Below, in pieces: positions 5,556-8,576 of a DNA stretch of 8,576 nucleotides; position 1 is the stretch's first letter, and each line of letters begins with the position of its first letter. The stretch covers positions 1 through 8,576 of the forward strand of contig CAYUGY010000026.1 in the NCBI GenBank assembly GCA_964444515.1. The letters run 5' to 3'. Source of the stretch: JAIXRY01 sp964444515. Its GTDB lineage: Bacteria; Patescibacteriota; Minisyncoccia; Phycocordibacterales; UBA9973. A model generated the notes under the pieces. It was given only the letters and a program-made list of their open reading frames with translations. It had not been told where the DNA came from and did no database searches. A program made the translations under genes and the position numbers.

Positions 5556-6575
5556 ATGACAACACAAATCACACAAAACCCAAACATGCTTATGAATAAG
5601 CATTGTACCGAAGCAGTTAAAGCACAGCTTTTCGGTATTCAAACTTCAAACGGATGGACACTTGAAAAAGCCATTCAATCAGGAATTGATAATCCTGATT
5701 CAAGTATCGGTGTATACGCTGGAGACCCAGAGTCTTACAAGGTATTTGCCCCATTATTTGATCCAATCATTCGTGAGTATCATAAATATGATATGAGTGG
5801 ACACAAGAGTGATTTTTCACTTGTAGGTCTTGATGTTTCAAATCTTGATCCAGAAGGTAAATATGTTGTTTCGACTCGTATTCGAGTTGGAAGAAACTTT
5901 GCAAAATATGCATTTCCATCTGCGATTTCAAAAGAGCATCGTGATGCATTAGAAAAAGAGGTTGTTGCTGTACTATCAGAGCTTACCGGTGACCTTGCGG
6001 GAACTTATTACCCTCTAACAGGAATGACAGAAGATGTTCAAAATCAATTGATTGCTGACCATTTCTTGTTCAAACAAGGTGACCGATTTTTGGAAAGTGC
6101 AGGTGTTAATCGTGACTGGCCAGAAGGACGTGGAATTTTCTTTTCAAACGATAAGAAGTTTCTTGTCTGGGTTTCAGAAGAAGACAGTATGCGAATCATT
6201 AGTATGCAGCAAGGTGCAGATGTGTCAGAGGTCTTTGAACGCTTAAGTAAGGCATTGTCATTCATCAATGATAAAATTAATTTTGCTTTTGATGATGTTC
6301 GTGGATACTACACAACTTGCCCAACAAATTTAGGAACAGCGATGCGTGCATCAGTACACATCAAAATTCCAAAACTTTCAGTAAGTGAAAATTTTGAAAG
6401 TGTTTGTAAAGACCTGGGGCTCTCTATTCGCGGAATTCACGGAGAACATTCTGAATCAGCTGATGGCATTTATGATATTTCAAATAAGCAACGTCTCGGT
6501 ATTACTGAGCGTGAAATTTTTGAAAAATTGTATGCTGGTGTCAAAAAGTTGATTGAACTTGAGTCATCTTTGTAA
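5556..6575 (+). CDS. Arginine kinase-type ATP:guanido phosphotransferase
   Basis: A 339-residue phosphagen kinase, predicted to transfer phosphate reversibly between ATP and arginine (arginine phosphate buffer). Both domains are present. The N-terminal domain carries the substrate loop SSIGVYAGDPESY (49-61; Tyr54 matches the arginine-binding Tyr of arthropod arginine kinases) and LFDPII (67-72). The catalytic domain shows STRIRVGRN (106-114), YYPLTGM (151-157), DHFLFKQGDRFLESAG (168-183), GRGIF (191-195), SEEDSMRIISM (207-217), CPTNLGT (255-261) with catalytic Cys255, RASVHIKIPKL (264-274), RGIHGEHSES (292-301) and DISNKQRLGITE (307-318). The ATP-binding arginines correspond to Arg108, 110, 213, 264 and 292, and the catalytic acids to Glu209 and Glu297. 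The presence of the N-terminal domain rules out McsB. The usual NEEDH is SEEDS here. It has its own promoter and terminator. Acquisition by transfer is likely (inference). Confidence 0.95.
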   Translation: MTTQITQNPNMLMNKHCTEAVKAQLFGIQTSNGWTLEKAIQSGIDNPDSSIGVYAGDPESYKVFAPLFDPIIREYHKYDMSGHKSDFSLVGLDVSNLDPEGKYVVSTRIRVGRNFAKYAFPSAISKEHRDALEKEVVAVLSELTGDLAGTYYPLTGMTEDVQNQLIADHFLFKQGDRFLESAGVNRDWPEGRGIFFSNDKKFLVWVSEEDSMRIISMQQGADVSEVFERLSKALSFINDKINFAFDDVRGYYTTCPTNLGTAMRASVHIKIPKLSVSENFESVCKDLGLSIRGIHGEHSESADGIYDISNKQRLGITEREIFEKLYAGVKKLIELESSL

Positions 6576-6581
6576 AAAAAT

Positions 6582-6609
6582 AAAAAACCGTCCATTGGGC
6601 GGTTTTTTT
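6582..6609 (+). terminator. Rho-independent terminator of the arginine kinase gene
   Basis: A GC stem ccgtcc (6588-6593) pairs with gggcgg (6597-6602) around a 3-base loop, with A6 on the left and T7 (6603-6609) on the right. One U-G wobble forms on the plus-strand RNA and becomes an A-C mismatch on the minus RNA, so plus is favoured. It may also serve the convergent gene that ends at 6612. Confidence 0.88.
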
Positions 6610-6611
6610 GT

Positions 6612-6836
6612 TTAGAGGAAATCACCAAAATCTTTTTTTCGTTGCTTCATCAGTGTTCGTATTTCTTTATCAAAAGCGGTTTTGCTTTTGTTTTTGAGAT
6701 TAGAATTTTTGTACAATCTACCAATGGCAATAGTAATGATTTGTGATTTTTTGAGCCCTGTATTGTTTTGAGTAATTTCTTCAAGGCTTGTTCTTAGTTT
6801 CAAAGATAATTCTTTTTGTTGTTCAGTTTCTTTCAT
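6612..6836 (-). CDS. Small basic hypothetical protein, ribbon-helix-helix-like
   Basis: A 74-residue Lys-rich protein of unknown function. The segment LSLKLRTSLEEITQNN (about 10-25) followed by LKKSQIITIAIGRLYKN (28-44) fits a beta strand, helix A, turn and helix B, as in ribbon-helix-helix DNA-binding proteins such as CopG/Arc relatives. The Ser at 31 starts the second helix as is common there. This is pattern reading only. The C-terminal 30 residues are basic and probably helical. No toxin-like partner is adjacent, so an antitoxin role is unsupported. It follows the membrane protein gene (7455-6886) after 49 bases. A TTGACA on the minus strand (6889-6884) overlaps that gene's stop and may be a -35, with TACTAT at 6864-6859 a poorly spaced -10 (19 bases). 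Confidence 0.6.
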   Translation of the reverse strand: MKETEQQKELSLKLRTSLEEITQNNTGLKKSQIITIAIGRLYKNSNLKNKSKTAFDKEIRTLMKQRKKDFGDFL

Positions 6837-6885
6837 CAGAGAGATGATTTATCCATATATAGTAAACACCATCCTCTTATAATTG

Positions 6886-7455
6886 TCAACACTTTCGGTT
6901 TTTGCTGGTTTGGATGAAGATGGTCATCAATGAGTTGGTGATAATCATGACAATTGAATGCAGGACTGTTGCGACGTTGTATGCTTGGAGTGCAAACAGT
7001 GCCAATGCATGACGGGTGACATTCATACTATAGAGCCAGACGTTTTCACTGTGTGGGTATTTGTATGTTTTGCGAAGTGTTGGAATGAATGCGATCAAAT
7101 CAATCGTAACAACAATAATGACAGAGATCGTCGGGTCATTGGTCAGTGCCCATGGAATCAATCCAAGCAATGCGACAACCAGAAATACTGTATCTGTTTT
7201 GGTTACCTGTTTGAAACCATTTTTGAGTGAAAAGAAAAAGATAATGATAGTGAATATTTCTGATGCACCAGTGGGGATTGCGCCAAGTCCTGCGCCTTTG
7301 GCGAGTTGTCCGAAAAATGTCACACACGAGACAATACTCCAGACCAGCCAAGTGTATGCATGTGGTTGTATTTTGCCTTTGATAACATCGCGAAGATAGG
7401 GAATGTTCCCGACAATCGCCATGATGGTTGCAATAATTGCGAATGTTTCTTTCAT
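6886..7455 (-). CDS. Polytopic membrane protein with two PQ-loop-like repeats
   Basis: A 189-residue very hydrophobic protein with about seven membrane segments (near 4-21, 34-53, 62-77, 87-104, 109-128, 139-157, 163-182). Two similar segments sit in the two halves: GNIPYLRDVIKGKIQPHAYTW (16-36) and AFIPTLRKTYKYPHSENVWL (122-141). Each has Ile-Pro, Leu-Arg, then a Lys-rich loop and Pro-His before an aromatic helix start. This 3+1+3 layout resembles PQ-loop/SWEET-type transporters, but the Pro-Gln pair itself is absent, so I would not name a substrate. The start at 7455 is chosen because TGA-TACACT ends exactly six bases before the ATG. The gene ends in UGA and a minus-strand gene follows. It is divergent from the DUF1905 gene with 38 bases between starts. 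Confidence 0.8.
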   Translation of the reverse strand: MKETFAIIATIMAIVGNIPYLRDVIKGKIQPHAYTWLVWSIVSCVTFFGQLAKGAGLGAIPTGASEIFTIIIFFFSLKNGFKQVTKTDTVFLVVALLGLIPWALTNDPTISVIIVVTIDLIAFIPTLRKTYKYPHSENVWLYSMNVTRHALALFALQAYNVATVLHSIVMIITNSLMTIFIQTSKNRKC

Positions 7456-7461
7456 ATATAA

Positions 7462-7470
7462 AGTGTATCA
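7462..7470 (-). promoter_or_regulatory. Extended -10 box for the membrane protein gene
   Basis: On the minus strand TGA then TACACT (hexamer 7467-7462), with six bases to the ATG at 7455. The predicted +1 is the A of the start codon. It shares a 38-base gap with the divergent promoter below. Confidence 0.5.
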
Positions 7471-7478
7471 CGATAATT

Positions 7479-7487
7479 TGCTAGAAT
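7479..7487 (+). promoter_or_regulatory. Extended -10 box for the DUF1905 gene
   Basis: TGC then TAGAAT (7482-7487), six bases before the ATG at 7494, again placing +1 on the start codon. The -35 region would fall on the opposing -10 box and shows no consensus. Confidence 0.5.
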
Positions 7488-7493
7488 GATTAG

Positions 7494-7784
7494 ATGAAGC
7501 AGGTATATAAAATCAAAGCTCGTGTGTGGAAATGGCCAGGGGATGGTGGTTGGCATTTTGTTACGCTCGATAAAAAGCTTTCCGCTCAAATCAAAGAAAC
7601 ACACGGCAAAGGATTGTTGCGAGGAACTTTTACGATCGGCAAAACGTCGTGGGAGACATCACTGTTGCCACACAAACTCTCGCAAGCGTACCTGATCGCT
7701 ATCAAAAGCAGTGTCCGCAAACAAGAAGGCATATTTCCGGGTGACGAAATACAAATTAGTTTTAATCTTGTCAATATGCTATAA
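7494..7784 (+). CDS. DUF1905 domain protein
   Basis: A 96-residue single-domain protein matching the DUF1905 pattern: an opening strand YKIKARVWKWPGDGGWHFVTL (5-25), a central GLLRGTFTIGKTSWETSLLP (40-59), then YLIAIKSSVRKQEGIFPGDEI (66-86), and a final beta strand. The GGWHFV, WxTSLxP and VRKxxGIxxGD elements are what I recognise. The family forms a small beta barrel and has no assigned activity; in other bacteria it is often joined to or near a bacteriocin-protection YdeI/OmpD-type domain, which is absent here. Its stop codon (7782-7784) overlaps the first possible start of the peroxiredoxin gene by one base (TAATG). Confidence 0.85.
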   Translation: MKQVYKIKARVWKWPGDGGWHFVTLDKKLSAQIKETHGKGLLRGTFTIGKTSWETSLLPHKLSQAYLIAIKSSVRKQEGIFPGDEIQISFNLVNML

Positions 7785-7785
7785 T
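7777..7785 (+). promoter_or_regulatory. Extended -10 box inside the end of the DUF1905 gene
   Basis: TGC then a perfect TATAAT (7780-7785) overlaps the DUF1905 stop codon. Seven bases follow before the ATG at 7793, so an independent peroxiredoxin transcript would begin at or next to that codon, downstream of the ATG at 7784. Confidence 0.5.
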
Positions 7786-8236
7786 GAAAAGCATGTTAAA
7801 CACGAAGACCAAAGCTCCGGATTTCTCATTGCCTGATCAAGACGGCAAAATCTGGACACTCAAAGATACCCTTGGTACGTATACACTGATCTACTTTTAT
7901 CCAAAAGATGACACTCCTGGCTGTACTCGAGAAGCTTGTGCTATTACCGATTCTTACAAAGCTTTTGAAAAGGCGGGAATCAAGGTATTTGGTGTATCTA
8001 CTGACAAACCAGACAAACACATCAAGTTCCGCATCAAGTACAATCTACCGTTTACATTGCTTTCTGATCCAGATAAAACAATGATTACTGCATACGGCGC
8101 AGCTCACTCAACAGGTGGAACAAGTCGTATCTCATACATCCTCGACAAAAAGGGAATGGTGATCAAGTCATATCCAAAAGTTGATCCAGGTTCTCATGCA
8201 GTAGAAATACTCAAAGATATAAAAGAATTTAAATAA
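7784..8236 (+). CDS. bcp: Thioredoxin-dependent peroxiredoxin, Bcp/PrxQ type
   Basis: A 150-residue thiol peroxidase that reduces H2O2 and organic hydroperoxides in the cytoplasm using thioredoxin-like donors. The thioredoxin fold starts at APDFSLPDQDG (11-21). The active site YFYPKDDTPGCTREAC (37-52) carries peroxidatic Cys47 with Pro40, Thr44 and, five residues on, Cys52, the resolving cysteine of the Bcp/PrxQ subgroup. Arg115 in TSRISYILD (113-121) is the conserved catalytic-site arginine. FGVSTDKPDKHIKF (69-82) and FTLLSDPD (90-97) are typical. Length matches the family. Two starts are possible: the one given overlaps the upstream stop (TAATG) and suits read-through translation. The inner ATG at 7793 (MLNTKTKAPDF) suits the extended -10 at 7777-7785 as a leaderless start and gives a 147-residue protein. 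Confidence 0.95.
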   Translation: MKSMLNTKTKAPDFSLPDQDGKIWTLKDTLGTYTLIYFYPKDDTPGCTREACAITDSYKAFEKAGIKVFGVSTDKPDKHIKFRIKYNLPFTLLSDPDKTMITAYGAAHSTGGTSRISYILDKKGMVIKSYPKVDPGSHAVEILKDIKEFK

Positions 8237-8279
8237 AACAAAAGCGGCGGAACCCAAAGGGTTCCGCCGCTTTTGTTTT
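8235..8279. terminator. Perfect 21-bp hairpin terminator after the peroxiredoxin gene
   Basis: Arms 8235-8255 and 8259-8279 pair perfectly around AAA. The apex half is GC-rich (gcggcggaaccc), followed by TTTTGTTTT, which pairs back with AAAACAAAA. The left arm begins within the peroxiredoxin stop codon (8234-8236). By symmetry it could also stop transcription of the convergent gene at 8339-8509. Confidence 0.88.
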
Positions 8280-8291
8280 GTTGCACGAATG

Positions 8292-8336
8292 GTGTTTTTA
8301 TAAATGAACGCAGAAATGTGTCATTTATAGAAACAC
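8292..8336. repeat. 16-bp inverted repeat between convergent genes
   Basis: Arms 8292-8307 and 8321-8336 match at 15 of 16 positions around a 13-base loop. The odd pair is U-G on the plus RNA and A-C on the minus RNA. There is no T tract after it on either strand. It lies two bases from the stop of the minus gene (8339-8341), so it may stabilise an mRNA 3' end or be a binding site. Confidence 0.6.
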
Positions 8337-8338
8337 AT

Positions 8339-8509
8339 CTAGATCCAATGTGCCAAATACGCAATAAATAAAATAGCCGCAAGCAACCCAAGTAGCTTTT
8401 GAAAACGACCAAGTAGTCCGATAATAATAACTGCAATAATAACTTTTACGATACCAAGAACAAGTATTGATGCCCAAATAGTTTGTGCAAAGAGTTGAAT
8501 AGTTGTCAT
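8339..8509 (-). CDS. Small two-helix membrane protein
   Basis: A 56-residue hydrophobic protein with two membrane segments, about 12-34 (WASILVLGIVKVIIAVIIIGLL) and 39-54, joined by a short basic turn (GRFQK, 34-38). That turn would face the cytoplasm by the positive-inside rule. Lys22 inside the first helix is unusual. No family is recognised; small membrane proteins of this kind are common and usually uncharacterised. The ATG at 8509 is chosen over the GTG seven codons upstream (8530) because a TATAAT (8521-8516) ends exactly six bases before it, and a GTG start at 8530 would lie upstream of that -10 box. Confidence 0.65.
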   Translation of the reverse strand: MTTIQLFAQTIWASILVLGIVKVIIAVIIIGLLGRFQKLLGLLAAILFIAYLAHWI

Positions 8510-8515
8510 ATGTAC

Positions 8516-8521
8516 ATTATA
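8516..8521 (-). promoter_or_regulatory. -10 box for the small membrane protein gene
   Basis: Perfect TATAAT on the minus strand (8521-8516) with six bases before the ATG at 8509, the same spacing as at 810, 3084, 7455 and 7494. Confidence 0.55.
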
Positions 8522-8551
8522 TATGTGCACAAGTACTATCGATAGTTAATA

Positions 8552-8576
8552 ATGTATTTGGAAAATCATCAAAAAT
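8552..8576 (+). CDS. Possible start of a gene running off the window
   Basis: An ATG at 8552 opens a frame (MYLENHQK...) without a stop to the window end. It would be divergent from the small membrane protein gene with 42 bases between starts, close to the 38 and 45 bases of the other two divergent gaps. No well-placed -10 box is seen: TACTAT at 8534-8539 is twelve bases away. Only eight codons are visible, so function cannot be assigned. Confidence 0.2.

Noticed and set aside
5556..6575. McsB-type protein-arginine kinase
   Set aside because: McsB lacks the N-terminal phosphagen-kinase domain and sits beside mcsA/clpC/ctsR. Here the N-terminal domain and the free-arginine loop are present and those neighbours are absent.
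7061..7399. 112-codon + frame opposite the membrane protein gene
   Set aside because: Antisense to a clear seven-helix protein with its own promoter; no motif or upstream box of its own.
8510..8530. GTG start at 8530 for the small membrane protein
   Set aside because: A TATAAT lies between this GTG and the ATG at 8509 with exact leaderless spacing, and the extra seven residues add no recognisable feature.
1..8576. Defence system, mobile element, CRISPR array, tRNA or rRNA
   Set aside because: I looked for transposase or recombinase motifs, repeat-spacer periodicity, terminal repeats and tRNA-like folds on both strands and found none.

Overview
The window reads like a stretch of a candidate phyla radiation (Patescibacteria, probably Parcubacteria-like) chromosome. 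It is AT-rich and tightly packed with short genes. None of the starts I inspected has a Shine-Dalgarno sequence, and many short lineage-restricted hypothetical proteins sit beside compact versions of common enzyme families. UGA behaves as a stop: there is no in-frame UGA in any reading frame I accept, and the 6886-7455 gene ends in UGA. This argues against the UGA=Gly lineages (Gracilibacteria/Absconditabacteria). The taxonomic call is inference from style, not from a marker gene.

Layout. 1-160: tail of an unseen upstream unit with a long terminator hairpin. 161-3665 (+): DedA-family membrane protein, DAO-type FAD oxidoreductase, NUDIX hydrolase, VOC/glyoxalase-like protein and a membrane-anchored two-part hypothetical protein. 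The gaps are short, and four of the five genes carry a -10 box just before the ATG. 3668-3725: a 28-bp-stem hairpin shared with the convergent acidic hypothetical gene 3727-4095 (-). 4096-4140: a divergent region with a perfectly palindromic -10 element. 4141-5449 (+): TIGR01777-type epimerase coupled to a short TspO/MBR protein. 5450-5555: a hairpin overlapping a strong promoter. 5556-6575 (+): a full-length arginine-kinase-type phosphagen kinase, the clearest functional call and the most unusual gene. 6582-6609: terminator. 6612-7455 (-): a small basic ribbon-helix-helix-like protein and a seven-segment membrane protein with PQ-loop-like repeats. 7456-7493: a second very short divergent promoter region. 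7494-8236 (+): DUF1905 protein overlapping a Bcp-type peroxiredoxin. 8235-8336: two hairpins. 8339-8509 (-): a 56-residue two-helix membrane protein. The edge may hold the start of another + gene.

How it hangs together. Several genes fit redox and energy homeostasis: peroxiredoxin, NUDIX, VOC, TspO, arginine kinase, and an FAD oxidase that may itself make H2O2. That is a theme, not a demonstrated pathway. The strongest non-genic signal is regulatory. Nine genes have a -10-like hexamer ending 6 to 9 nt before the start codon, several of them extended (TGn) and none with a recognisable -35. This predicts leaderless or nearly leaderless mRNAs. The arginine kinase gene is the exception, with TTGACA-17-TAATAT and a leader of about 32 nt. 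I saw no mobile element, CRISPR, tRNA, rRNA or defence system. There is no gene-free stretch over 300 bases.
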